NCBI GenBank assembly: GCA_025360355.1
Contig: JANYCL010000487.1
Location: 1-10,926, forward strand
Length of the DNA stretch: 10,926 bases
DNA from: Sphingobacteriaceae bacterium
Lineage (GTDB): Bacteria; Bacteroidota; Bacteroidia; B-17B0; Aurantibacillaceae
Direction: 5' to 3'
Part shown: in pieces, positions 1 to 6,997 of the stretch
How positions within the stretch are numbered: position 1 is the stretch's first letter
Layout: each line of letters opens with the position of its first letter
The notes under the pieces: generated by a model
The model's database searches: none
Told to the model about the DNA's origin: nothing
Seen by the model: the letters and a program-made list of their open reading frames with translations, nothing else
Position numbers and translations under genes: made by a program

Positions 1-1088
1 GGTTCCCGGGTTATGCAATTAATATTGAAACAGGCGAACGTTTAAACATGGCATTTGGTGAGGATAGCTACAACTTTGCCGATAATGGTAATGATATGCG
101 CTGGAATCCAACATCAACAATTGATGGAAATACATATCAAAATGCATTTGGTGGTCGCCACTATATTTATGTGTTCGGACATCGGACAGACGCAGTATAT
201 ACCACAACTGCGGCTTCAAGTTCTTACGCACCATTAATTCCACTTAACGGTAAACCAATAGGCGCAGGAAGATATGATGCCGGAAAACAAATCTACGATC
301 AAATGTTTTCGTCTAATTCTGTTACAACTAACATTGGCAATGTGGCTACATTTTTAAGACATTGGCCATTGAGAAATGTAATGCGCGATGCGATGTGGGT
401 TAACATACCATTATTAAAAAGAGGATATTCAATTAAAGATCCAGCAAACATTCCTTGCGATGTTAAAGTAAGGATAAGGGTTAAAAAACCTTATAGATAT
501 GGTTATTCAACTGAGTGGACTACAAGATCACCTTTTACTTCAAACTTCATTGGAAGTGCGGCTCCTGTTGGAGGTACTGGTTGGGTAACTGCTACACCTG
601 CTGCTTATTTGCCTCAAGATACATCTGCTGTTCCTTTAAATATGAATCTTCCAATGTACGAATTCAATACTGCGGATATTTATACAATGATAGGTGATGC
701 AACAGCTTCTAAAAATGCGTTAGATTATGTTAGAATTGTTCCAAATCCTTATTATGCTTATTCTAAATACGAATCAAACCGTCTCGATAACAGAGTAAGG
801 ATCACAAATCTTCCGAGCGTATGTACAATTAAAATATTTACTATGAACGGAACATTGATCAGAACATTTAAACGTGATGTAGCCGGTCAGGAAGATGATT
901 ATACAACTGTAAGTGACATCAAACAATCAAAACGCATTCCTTATTTAGATTGGGATCTTAAAAATCAATACGGTATTCCAATTGCAAGTGGATTATACAT
1001 TTTCCATATTGATGCACCTTCAATTAAATCTGAGAAAATATTAAAATGGTTTGGTGTAATGCGTCCTTTAGATCTACAGAACTACTAA
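1..1088 (+). CDS. C-terminal part of a large secreted/envelope protein with a FlgD/T9SS-sorting-like C-terminal domain (5' truncated)
   Basis: The reading frame is open to the left edge (first full codon at 3), so the ATG at 48 is internal; 361 residues are visible. The opening residues GYAINIETGERLNMAFGED resemble a conserved stretch of very large Bacteroidota T9SS-dependent proteins (recalled, not searched). The final ~120 residues (from about nt 726) form an Ig-like FlgD/T9SS type A sorting-style module: VPNPYY, then NRVRITNLPSVCTIKIFT, a WDLKNQYG turn, and ASGLYIFHIDAP. Such modules route proteins through the type IX system or sit at the end of surface proteins. The tail KILKWFGVMRPLDLQNY runs past the usual short basic end, so this may be a non-canonical or uncleaved sorting domain. 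A PorV/PorQ-family gene follows after 21 bases with no terminator between, suggesting co-transcription. The function of the missing N-terminal part is unknown. Confidence 0.8.
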   Translation, partial: FPGYAINIETGERLNMAFGEDSYNFADNGNDMRWNPTSTIDGNTYQNAFGGRHYIYVFGHRTDAVYTTTAASSSYAPLIPLNGKPIGAGRYDAGKQIYDQMFSSNSVTTNIGNVATFLRHWPLRNVMRDAMWVNIPLLKRGYSIKDPANIPCDVKVRIRVKKPYRYGYSTEWTTRSPFTSNFIGSAAPVGGTGWVTATPAAYLPQDTSAVPLNMNLPMYEFNTADIYTMIGDATASKNALDYVRIVPNPYYAYSKYESNRLDNRVRITNLPSVCTIKIFTMNGTLIRTFKRDVAGQEDDYTTVSDIKQSKRIPYLDWDLKNQYGIPIASGLYIFHIDAPSIKSEKILKWFGVMRPLDLQNY

Positions 1089-1109
1089 CATTTATTAACG
1101 CTTAAGAGT

Positions 1110-2213
1110 ATGATTAAAAATTTAAATAAAGTAAAACTGTTAGTTTTAGCAAGTGCTTTAACCAGTACGGTTTTTGCCGGAAACCCTGAACGCGCCGGAC
1201 AAGCAGGTGCCAGTCAATTATTAATGAATCCGTACGGACGTAGTGCAGGATGGGCAGGAGCAGGACAAGCCCGTTCTCGCGGTATCGAATCGCAGTTCTT
1301 AAATATTGCAGGAACTGCATTTACCAAAAAAACCGAAATTAATTTTTCGCGTACTAATTGGTTAGTAGGTTCAGGTATTTTTATGAATTCGTTTGGTATT
1401 ACACAACACGTTGGCGAAACCGGAGCGATCGGATTAGGCATTGTAGCAATTAATGCGGGGAAAATAGAAAGAACTACCGAAGATCAGCCTGAAGGCGGAT
1501 TAGGAACTTTTAATCCTTCATTCTATAACATCAGCTTATCCTATGCAAAAGGTTTCTCAGATAATATTTATGGCGGTATTAACGTAAAACTTATTTCTGA
1601 ACAAATATCTGATGTGTCGGCACGCGGTGTTGCAATTGATGCAGGTATCCAATACCACACAGGTAAAATGGATCAGATACATTTCGGTATCTCCTTAAAA
1701 AATGTCGGACCAAAAATGTCGTATAAAGGTGATGGTTTAACTAACCAGGCAACTGTTGGAAACAGCACTGCTTTCTCAGGTCAAACCTACGATTACACTA
1801 TCAGTAACCGTTCTGCAGGATTTGAGTTACCTGCTCTAATTAACATTGGCGGTGCTTACGATCTTTATTTAACAAAAGATACTGTAAGCAGATTAAAAAC
1901 ACACCGTGTTACAATAGCTGCTAATTATACTTCTAATTCTTTTACTTATGACAACTATTGTTTTGGTTTAGAATATTCTTGGAAAGACATATTAATGTTA
2001 AGAGGTGGCTTATATACCGAGAAGTATATTTTCACAAAAGGAAATGATAATTTAAAAGCACAACGTATGACGGCCTTTACAGGACCAACTTGCGGCGCTA
2101 CAGTTGAAATTCCATTAGGCGAAAAGAAATCGACTTTTGGTATTGATTATTCGTACCGGTTTACAAATCCATTTGGTGGGGTTCACACTTTTGGCTTTAG
2201 AATAAACCTATAA
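1110..2213 (+). CDS. PorV/PorQ-family outer-membrane beta-barrel protein
   Basis: The 367-aa protein has a signal peptide (basic MIKNLNKVK, hydrophobic LLVLASALTSTVFA, probable cleavage after Ala23). The mature start GNPERAGQAGASQLLMNPYGRSAGWAGAG has the Gly/Ala-rich opening of PorV/PorQ proteins, followed by a site where most members carry an N-P/A-G/A motif (here QFLNIAGTAF). The rest alternates short amphipathic strands rich in aromatic residues and Gly (FYNISLSYAKGF, YGGINVKLI, DAGIQYHTG, HRVTIAANYT, FGLEYSWKD) and ends in FGFRINL, typical of an outer-membrane barrel. PorV is the T9SS shuttle that binds cargo sorting domains; PorQ belongs to the same family. This copy lacks the SPDARAGGMGD-like start of canonical PorV, so I call it a paralogue. 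It is probably expressed with the sorting-domain gene upstream and ends at a terminator. Confidence 0.8.
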   Translation: MIKNLNKVKLLVLASALTSTVFAGNPERAGQAGASQLLMNPYGRSAGWAGAGQARSRGIESQFLNIAGTAFTKKTEINFSRTNWLVGSGIFMNSFGITQHVGETGAIGLGIVAINAGKIERTTEDQPEGGLGTFNPSFYNISLSYAKGFSDNIYGGINVKLISEQISDVSARGVAIDAGIQYHTGKMDQIHFGISLKNVGPKMSYKGDGLTNQATVGNSTAFSGQTYDYTISNRSAGFELPALINIGGAYDLYLTKDTVSRLKTHRVTIAANYTSNSFTYDNYCFGLEYSWKDILMLRGGLYTEKYIFTKGNDNLKAQRMTAFTGPTCGATVEIPLGEKKSTFGIDYSYRFTNPFGGVHTFGFRINL

Positions 2214-2238
2214 GTTTTTTATTTTTTTTATTTTTATG

Positions 2239-2272
2239 AAGAGTCCCGAGCAATCGGGATTCTTGTTTTTTT
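2239..2272 (+). terminator. Rho-independent terminator after the PorV/PorQ-like gene, abutting greA
   Basis: An 11-bp stem (2239-2249 pairing with 2254-2264, one G-T wobble at 2243/2260) with the tetraloop GCAA is followed by G and a run of seven T (2266-2272). It lies 25 bases after the preceding stop codon. The stem core CCCGA/TCGGG is strikingly GC-rich for this AT-rich region. The greA start codon is only 11 bases past the T-run, so the hairpin may also lie in the greA leader. Confidence 0.85.
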
Positions 2273-2283
2273 ATACTTGAGCT

Positions 2284-2757
2284 ATGGCGAATATCGGATA
2301 TTACACAGATGAAGGATTAAAGCGACTAAAGGATGAATTACATCAACTAGAAACTGTTGAGCGTAAAAAATGTACGTATGCCGTGGCCGAAGCACGTGAA
2401 AAAGGCGACTTAAGTGAAAATGCCGAGTATGACGCAGCACGCGAAGCTCAAGCTTTATTAGAGGTTAAAATAGCCAAATTAAAAGATGTTTTAGTGAGTG
2501 CACGTTTAGTTGACGAGACTCAGCTCGATCTAAATAAGGTAAGTATTCTAACCACAGTTAAAATAAAAAACCTAAAAAATAACGCAACCATGTCGTACAC
2601 GCTTGTTGCCGAAAGTGAAGCTGATCTAAAATCCGGAAAAATTTCTGTTGATTCTCCAATTGGCAGAGGTTTGTTAGGAAAGAAAGTAGGGGATAAAGTT
2701 GAGATCTCAGTTCCTGCCGGAGTTATTCCGTTTCAAGTGGTAAGTATTTCTATTTAA
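2284..2757 (+). CDS. greA: Transcription elongation factor GreA
   Basis: This cytoplasmic factor enters the secondary channel of RNA polymerase and stimulates cleavage of backtracked RNA. At 157 aa it is the usual GreA length. The N-terminal coiled coil (residues ~8-75) carries the tip motif EAREKGDLSENAEYDAA, with Asp42 and Glu45 in the positions of the two acidic residues that coordinate the catalytic metal (Asp41 and Glu44 in E. coli). The C-terminal FKBP-like domain (~80-157) contains the family signatures ESEADLKSGKIS, SPIGRGLLGKKVGD and the Val/Ile-rich end. The start follows YTDEGLKRLKDEL, the normal GreA beginning. No clear Shine-Dalgarno is seen, as usual in Bacteroidota. The gene lies right after a terminator hairpin and shares one base (TAATG) with the downstream HIT gene, so the two are likely translated from one mRNA. 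Confidence 0.97.
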   Translation: MANIGYYTDEGLKRLKDELHQLETVERKKCTYAVAEAREKGDLSENAEYDAAREAQALLEVKIAKLKDVLVSARLVDETQLDLNKVSILTTVKIKNLKNNATMSYTLVAESEADLKSGKISVDSPIGRGLLGKKVGDKVEISVPAGVIPFQVVSISI

Positions 2758-3149
2758 TGCCAAGCATTTTTACAAAGATCATTAATGGCGATATCCCTTG
2801 CTACAAGGTGGCCGAAAACGAAAAGTATTTCGCTTTTCTTGATATTTCTCCTCTCACAAAAGGACATACACTTGTCATTCCAAAAAAAGAAACTGATTAT
2901 ATTTTTGATCTGGATAATGAAACTTATACCGGATTAATGGAATTTAGCAAGCAAGTTGCAGTAGCAATTGAAAAAGTAATTCCTTGTAATAGGGTTTCTA
3001 TTGCGGTTATCGGACTGGAAGTTCCGCATGCTCATGTGCATTTAATTCCTATCAACTCTATGAGTGATTGTAATTTCGCGAATCAAAAATTAAAATTAAC
3101 GAAAGAGGAGTTTGAAGAGATCGTAAAAAAAATCAGTTCAGCTTTTTAA
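2757..3149 (+). CDS. HIT-family hydrolase (histidine triad nucleotide-binding protein)
   Basis: The 130-aa cytoplasmic protein belongs to the HIT branch that hydrolyses nucleotide phosphoramidates or diadenosine polyphosphates. It shows the whole family pattern: FTKIINGDIPCYKV at the start, FLDISPLTKGHTLVIPK (residues 28-44), and the catalytic triad HAHVHLIPI with His91, His93 and His95, of which His93 is expected to be the nucleophile. The start ATG overlaps the greA stop by one base, indicating translational coupling. The substrate cannot be told from sequence. The gene ends 4 bases before the stop of the convergent ABC permease gene, and no hairpin separates the two. Confidence 0.95.
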   Translation: MPSIFTKIINGDIPCYKVAENEKYFAFLDISPLTKGHTLVIPKKETDYIFDLDNETYTGLMEFSKQVAVAIEKVIPCNRVSIAVIGLEVPHAHVHLIPINSMSDCNFANQKLKLTKEEFEEIVKKISSAF

Positions 3150-3153
3150 AAGA

Positions 3154-3942
3154 TCAATCACTTTCTTTTAATGTTCTTGAGGCTAATAATAAAAGTCCTA
3201 ACGCATATCCGATCAGAATTAAAAAATCCCCTGTAAATTCACTATAATGAAATTCCGGTTTTGTTAAAGTAGTAAGAATGTTATTCGCATAACGCAAAGG
3301 AAATAAATGGCCGAGCCAATTAGCCCACGTAGGTAACTTCTCAGGATCAGCTAAAACACCGGTTAAAAAAACAGATGGTAAAATGATCAATGGAATAAAA
3401 GGAAACACGTGTCCTTCATGCCGCGCAAAAGTTGAAATAAAAATTCCAAGCATTACAGATACAATTGCTAATAACCAAATCACAAAAAATAAAATAACTA
3501 TGGTTGAGGTTGCGAAATCGAATTTAAATAAATAGATCTCTTCTGTAATGACAAGTATAGCTTGTAAAGTTGCTAAACCAAAATAACCAATGGTGTAACC
3601 CATTATTATGGAGGTTTTTTTGTAGCCATTAATAAGCATGCGCTCTAAAGTTCCACGCGTTCTTTCCTGCACCAATAAGATCGCGCATAAAACAAAACTT
3701 AAAAAGTGGACAATAAAAGCCGATACAGGTAAAATGAATTTTGGAGTTGCAAGTGTTGGCATTTCTATTGGCACCGGCATGAATTCATTCATTGGCATAT
3801 CCAGTTCCGGCGTTATAATATCAAAAACAATTTTAAGTAAATAAATTATGATCAAAGGAGCAATGAGCGACAAAGCCAAAAAACGTTTGTCACCTTTTAG
3901 CTGTATAATTACGCGTTTCCCTATGATAAATGCGTTCTTCAT
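3154..3942 (-). CDS. ABC-2 type transporter permease
   Basis: The 262-aa inner-membrane protein has about six hydrophobic segments (roughly residues 20-42, 68-91, 111-133, 146-170, 178-199 and 238-256). The cytoplasmic motif QERTRGTLERML (92-103) after the second segment is the hallmark of ABC-2 permeases of the YhhJ/YbhR kind, and LFPLRYANNIL (213-223) matches the conserved region before the last segment. The loop between segments 1 and 2 is short and rich in Met, Pro and Glu (about 45-67) instead of the large periplasmic domain of ~370-aa relatives, so this is a compact version. Its ATG overlaps the stop of the ATPase gene in an ATGA junction, so it is the membrane partner of that ATPase. 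The cargo is unknown; the family includes drug, lipid and polysaccharide exporters. It is the last gene of the minus-strand run. Confidence 0.9.
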   Translation of the reverse strand: MKNAFIIGKRVIIQLKGDKRFLALSLIAPLIIIYLLKIVFDIITPELDMPMNEFMPVPIEMPTLATPKFILPVSAFIVHFLSFVLCAILLVQERTRGTLERMLINGYKKTSIIMGYTIGYFGLATLQAILVITEEIYLFKFDFATSTIVILFFVIWLLAIVSVMLGIFISTFARHEGHVFPFIPLIILPSVFLTGVLADPEKLPTWANWLGHLFPLRYANNILTTLTKPEFHYSEFTGDFLILIGYALGLLLLASRTLKESD

Positions 3943-4787
3943 TTCTTTTTATCTACAATGTCAAGAATAATGTTCTCAATATTATCCTGCGTAAATGTTA
4001 TATCCTGAATTTCTTTGTCCAATCCGAATTTTTTTAATTCCGAGGCCAAAGCAGATGCGGAAGAGCCTGAAATTAATTCTGTTTTGGTTCCGTTCCTGTT
4101 TACGGTGATCTTTGTTTTCCCCTTCACTAAAATATTATGAGGCGTATCTACTAACAAAACTTCTCCTTGTCGTAATATTGTAACTTTATCACATAACATC
4201 GCTTCATCCATTAAATGCGTACTTACAAAAATAGTAACACCACTTTCTGATAATTTTTTAAATAAAGCCCAAGTGCGTTGTTTTAATTGCGGATCAACCG
4301 CAGCTGTTGGTTCATCTAAAAAAATTATTTTTGGTTTATGAATTAAAGTACATGCTAATGAAACTCTTTTTTGCATCCCGCCCGAAAAATTCCGCACCAG
4401 ATCATTTTTCCTGTCGCTTAACTCAGTAAAGGCGAGAATTTTATTCGTCTCTTCCTCTAAATTTTTTATGCCATGCGCTTTTCCGAAAAAAGAAATATTT
4501 TGAAATGCAGTAAGATCGCCATATAACGAAGGGGTTTGAGGCATATAACCAATTTGTCTCCGCAGATCCCATTTGTTTTTAATGGGATCCAAATTTAAAA
4601 CTGAAATTTTTCCTGAATCATATTTTAAAGCACCAACTAACGCTTTTATTAAAGTTGTTTTACCGGCACCGTTCGGACCAATTAAACCGTATATCGCACC
4701 TTCAGGAACGTTGAGATTTACGTCTTTTAATACGGATAGTTTTCCGTAAGATTTATTAAGACCATTTATCTCAACTGAATTACTCAT
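3939..4787 (-). CDS. ABC transporter ATP-binding protein (ABC-2 exporter type)
   Basis: The 282-aa cytoplasmic ATPase has all nucleotide-binding elements: Walker A GPNGAGKTT (37-45), Q-loop Gln84 in YMPQTPSLY, signature NFSGGMQKRVSLA (133-145), Walker B KIIFLDEP (153-160, catalytic Glu159), D-loop AAVDP, and the switch His191 in FVSTHLMDEA. The ~70-residue C-terminal extension after LRQGEVLLVDTP is typical of DrrA/CcmA-like exporters that work with ABC-2 permeases. It is much longer than the ~200 aa of the cytochrome c maturation ATPase CcmA, so despite the ccmF-like gene in the same run I do not assign it to heme export. It overlaps the upstream exported-protein gene by one base (TAATG) and the downstream permease by four, giving a tightly coupled three-gene block. 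Confidence 0.95.
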   Translation of the reverse strand: MSNSVEINGLNKSYGKLSVLKDVNLNVPEGAIYGLIGPNGAGKTTLIKALVGALKYDSGKISVLNLDPIKNKWDLRRQIGYMPQTPSLYGDLTAFQNISFFGKAHGIKNLEEETNKILAFTELSDRKNDLVRNFSGGMQKRVSLACTLIHKPKIIFLDEPTAAVDPQLKQRTWALFKKLSESGVTIFVSTHLMDEAMLCDKVTILRQGEVLLVDTPHNILVKGKTKITVNRNGTKTELISGSSASALASELKKFGLDKEIQDITFTQDNIENIILDIVDKKK

Positions 4788-5410
4788 TATTTAGCTTTAC
4801 CAAGTATCTGAATATCACTTAATGCAAGCTGATTGTATTTGGATCCTTTGTACATATCAACAACTCTGAAACGGATACGGCTTCTTCTGGTTCTGTCTAT
4901 TTTAAATTTTTCCAGATCAATGCTCTGTTGCTTGTAAGTATCCTGAAAAGTAATTTCTCCATAAGGAAGATCATTAACGGTCATGATCATTTTTTTAATC
5001 CGTGAATATTCTTTCCAGGTTTGGTAATCTTTACGCCAGCCGCTAAAAAAATAAATATCACTTATCATAGCTACATTAATACCTTCTACTTCTTCCAGAT
5101 CAATTACCAATTCAACATCTTCATTTCTGCCATCACCTGCACTTAACCAGCAGGTTTTCATATTACCATCCAAAATATTTGTTGCCTCAAAAATTACACC
5201 GCCTGAAGCTTCTGCTTTAGTAGTAGTTTTTACTTCTGCTTTAACTTTTAGTGTAATATCTTCTTTAACACGATTGCTTTTTTCATATGCATCCTCGCCA
5301 ATTACATCGAATTCATTTACTACAGTCTCAAATAAGATTATTTCAAATTCACGCTGTGAAAAAGAAAATGTTGTCATACAAACTAAAAAAAATATTGCTG
5401 CTTTTTTCAT
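4787..5410 (-). CDS. Exported protein with a discoidin-like, NADase-type glycan-binding domain
   Basis: The 207-aa protein has an N-terminal signal peptide (MKKAAIFFLVCMTTFSFSQ). Cys11 is not in a lipobox, so a soluble periplasmic or secreted form is more likely than a lipoprotein. A linker with many charged residues (~25-65) precedes a domain at about 68-204 that follows the pattern I know from NADase-type glycan-binding (F5/8 type C-like) domains: ATNILDGNMKTCWLS, then a Glu/Asp-rich ELVIDLE strand, SGWRKDYQTWKEYSRIKKM, a QQSIDL strand, and IRFRVVDMYKGSKYNQLALSDIQIL. In this fold the aromatic and Asp/Asn loops usually bind sugars. No catalytic domain is attached. The gene lies two bases after maf and its stop overlaps the ABC ATPase start. 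Assignment is by pattern recognition only; a generic jelly-roll protein remains possible. Confidence 0.7.
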   Translation of the reverse strand: MKKAAIFFLVCMTTFSFSQREFEIILFETVVNEFDVIGEDAYEKSNRVKEDITLKVKAEVKTTTKAEASGGVIFEATNILDGNMKTCWLSAGDGRNEDVELVIDLEEVEGINVAMISDIYFFSGWRKDYQTWKEYSRIKKMIMTVNDLPYGEITFQDTYKQQSIDLEKFKIDRTRRSRIRFRVVDMYKGSKYNQLALSDIQILGKAK

Positions 5411-5412
5411 CG

Positions 5413-6003
5413 TTAAAATTTAATTAATTCTTCATATAATTTTTTAACCGGCAATCCCATTACATTATAAAAACTGCCTTCAATTTTTTCAATTCCAATA
5501 TACCCGATCCAATCCTGAACACCATAACCACCGGCTTTGTCGTATGGATTAAAGTTATGCAGGTAATATTCAATTTCTTCAACCATTAATTTCTTAAAAT
5601 AAACCTTACTTACATCAAAAAAAAGACTTTGTTTATTAGCGCTTTTTAAACAAACTGCCGTAAATACCTCATGCATTTTGCCGCTTAAGGATGTCAGCAT
5701 TTCTTTTCCTTCATTAAAATCAGTCGGTTTATTCAATACTTTGCCTTCACACCACACAATTGTATCAGAGGTAATTAATACCTCATTTTCCTTTAAGGCT
5801 TCGGGATAAGCATTTGCTTTTTTTTCAGCCAAATAAAGTGGGATCTCCTCCGCTTTTAATTTATCTGAAAAAGATTCATCAGCATTAATTGGTTTGATCG
5901 CAAATGTAAAACCTAAACTTTTTAAAAGTTCTTGCCTGCGCGGCGAATTAGAACCTAATATCAGCTGATAAGGAAATGTTTTTAATTTCTCAATAGTGTT
6001 CAT
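5413..6003 (-). CDS. maf: Maf-family nucleoside triphosphate pyrophosphatase (probable dTTP/UTP type)
   Basis: The 196-aa cytoplasmic enzyme hydrolyses non-canonical or excess nucleoside triphosphates to monophosphate and pyrophosphate, and is historically named a septum formation inhibitor. Motifs in order: LILGSNSPRRQELLKSLGF (14-32), the NADESF acidic site (40-45), ITSDTIVW with the catalytic Asp80, KVLNKP (88-93), SGKMHEVFTAV (107-117), DKAGGYGVQD (155-164) and IEGSFYNVMGLPV (174-186). The KAGGYGVQ form matches the YhdE/dTTP-UTP subgroup rather than the YceF (m7GTP) subgroup. Its start lies 14 bases inside the end of the upstream prenyltransferase gene, and its stop is 2 bases from the next start, so it is co-translated in the run. 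Confidence 0.95.
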   Translation of the reverse strand: MNTIEKLKTFPYQLILGSNSPRRQELLKSLGFTFAIKPINADESFSDKLKAEEIPLYLAEKKANAYPEALKENEVLITSDTIVWCEGKVLNKPTDFNEGKEMLTSLSGKMHEVFTAVCLKSANKQSLFFDVSKVYFKKLMVEEIEYYLHNFNPYDKAGGYGVQDWIGYIGIEKIEGSFYNVMGLPVKKLYEELIKF

Positions 6004-6997
6004 AGATCAGCTTAATAATAAAAGTGAATGCAATTCCAAATAACATAATGAACTTTAATAATAAACTCGCAATTTTAAATTGGAATGGCGTTTTAGCTCT
6101 GATAACCTGCAAAATTAAAATACACATCGGAATAAAAATGGTCATTATTAAATAAAAGGAAGGTGTTCTTTGATTCCATTGCCAAAGTTTGAATATTGAA
6201 AATCCTAAAACAGCAAGCGTAATGATGATGAGAAAAAAAGTAACAACTTTGGTGGTGATGATCCCCCAAGCAATTGGCATTGTTTTGCAACCGGTTTGTA
6301 TATCACCATTAAAATCTTCCATGTCTTTTATTATTTCCCTTATCAAAGAAGTTAAGAATGCAAATCCACTAAATAATAAAGAAATTCCTAATAACAATTT
6401 TAGTTTTTCAGGCTCCTGATCGAAAAAAACAGTGTTAACATGCACACCATTTAAAGTCTCGTAAGCCAATGGCATGAACGAAATAATAGCTGTTAAAAAG
6501 GCAATAACTAAATTACCGGTTAACAATTGTTTTTTAAAGTGCGTTGAATAATACCATAATAAACTTATTGCCACAACCTGGAATAAAACCAAACGCAAAG
6601 CAAAACATCTGTAAGCTAACCAAGCACCAAGCAATAAACCAACACCACTAAATATTAAATGCAATAACATTGCTGTGCGACGTTTAATTACTTTATCGAT
6701 CACCACAGTTTCGGGATGATTGATGTTGTCAGTCTTAACGTCAAAGTAATCGTTAATGATATAACCCGCCGCTGCAATTAATGTAGTGCTGGTTACCAAT
6801 AACCAGAAAGAAACTTCCGAAAAATAACTGCGCTCTAAAACAGATTGAATTACAAAATAACGCATACTGCATAAAGTGAAGATGAGAATAATAAGATTCT
6901 CGACTCTTATCAGCTTTAAAAAAGCGAAAAATTTATTTTGTAATAGTTTATTTGTCACTACGTAAATATAATCAATTACCAGTTTGCAATAGCCCAA
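5990..6997 (-). CDS. UbiA-family prenyltransferase, probable geranylgeranylglycerol-phosphate geranylgeranyltransferase-like
   Basis: This 335-aa integral membrane protein has about eight or nine hydrophobic helices and the two Asp-rich motifs that bind Mg2+ and prenyl diphosphate: INDYFDVKTD (81-90) followed by NHPETVVIDKVI, and LIREIIKDMEDFNGD (218-232; Asp225, Asp228, Asp232). The LKLIRVENLIIL start and the REIIKDMEDFNGD block resemble proteins annotated in Bacteroidota as geranylgeranylglycerol-phosphate geranylgeranyltransferase, the archaeal ether-lipid enzyme. MenA or another UbiA acceptor cannot be excluded. The listed start overlaps kdsC by 22 bases and adds ~13 unusual residues. A GTG at 6958 (codon 14) would give 322 aa and a 17-base gap after kdsC, which looks equally good. 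The 3' end overlaps maf by 14 bases. Confidence 0.88.
   Translation of the reverse strand: MGYCKLVIDYIYVVTNKLLQNKFFAFLKLIRVENLIILIFTLCSMRYFVIQSVLERSYFSEVSFWLLVTSTTLIAAAGYIINDYFDVKTDNINHPETVVIDKVIKRRTAMLLHLIFSGVGLLLGAWLAYRCFALRLVLFQVVAISLLWYYSTHFKKQLLTGNLVIAFLTAIISFMPLAYETLNGVHVNTVFFDQEPEKLKLLLGISLLFSGFAFLTSLIREIIKDMEDFNGDIQTGCKTMPIAWGIITTKVVTFFLIIITLAVLGFSIFKLWQWNQRTPSFYLIMTIFIPMCILILQVIRAKTPFQFKIASLLLKFIMLFGIAFTFIIKLIYEHY

Noticed and set aside
3..1088. The gene upstream of the PorV-like gene as PorU, by analogy with porU-porV gene pairs
   Set aside because: The visible part shows no C25 peptidase features, and the GYAINIETGERLN stretch belongs to a different large secreted family; the barrel is also not canonical PorV.
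2214..2238. T-rich tract as a separate regulatory element
   Set aside because: It is a simple AT-rich spacer between stop codon and terminator; only a weak promoter match overlaps it, discussed under the greA leader finding.
3110..3153. A/T tracts flanking AGCTGAACTGA on the minus strand as a terminator for the eight-gene run
   Set aside because: Pairing would rest only on A-T runs around a non-complementary centre; there is no GC-containing stem.
3939..4787. ABC ATPase as CcmA of the cytochrome c maturation system, because a ccmF-type gene is in the same run
   Set aside because: At 282 aa with a long C-terminal extension, and paired with an ERTRGTLERML-type ABC-2 permease rather than CcmB, it fits a general exporter better; no ccmC/ccmB/ccmD lies nearby.
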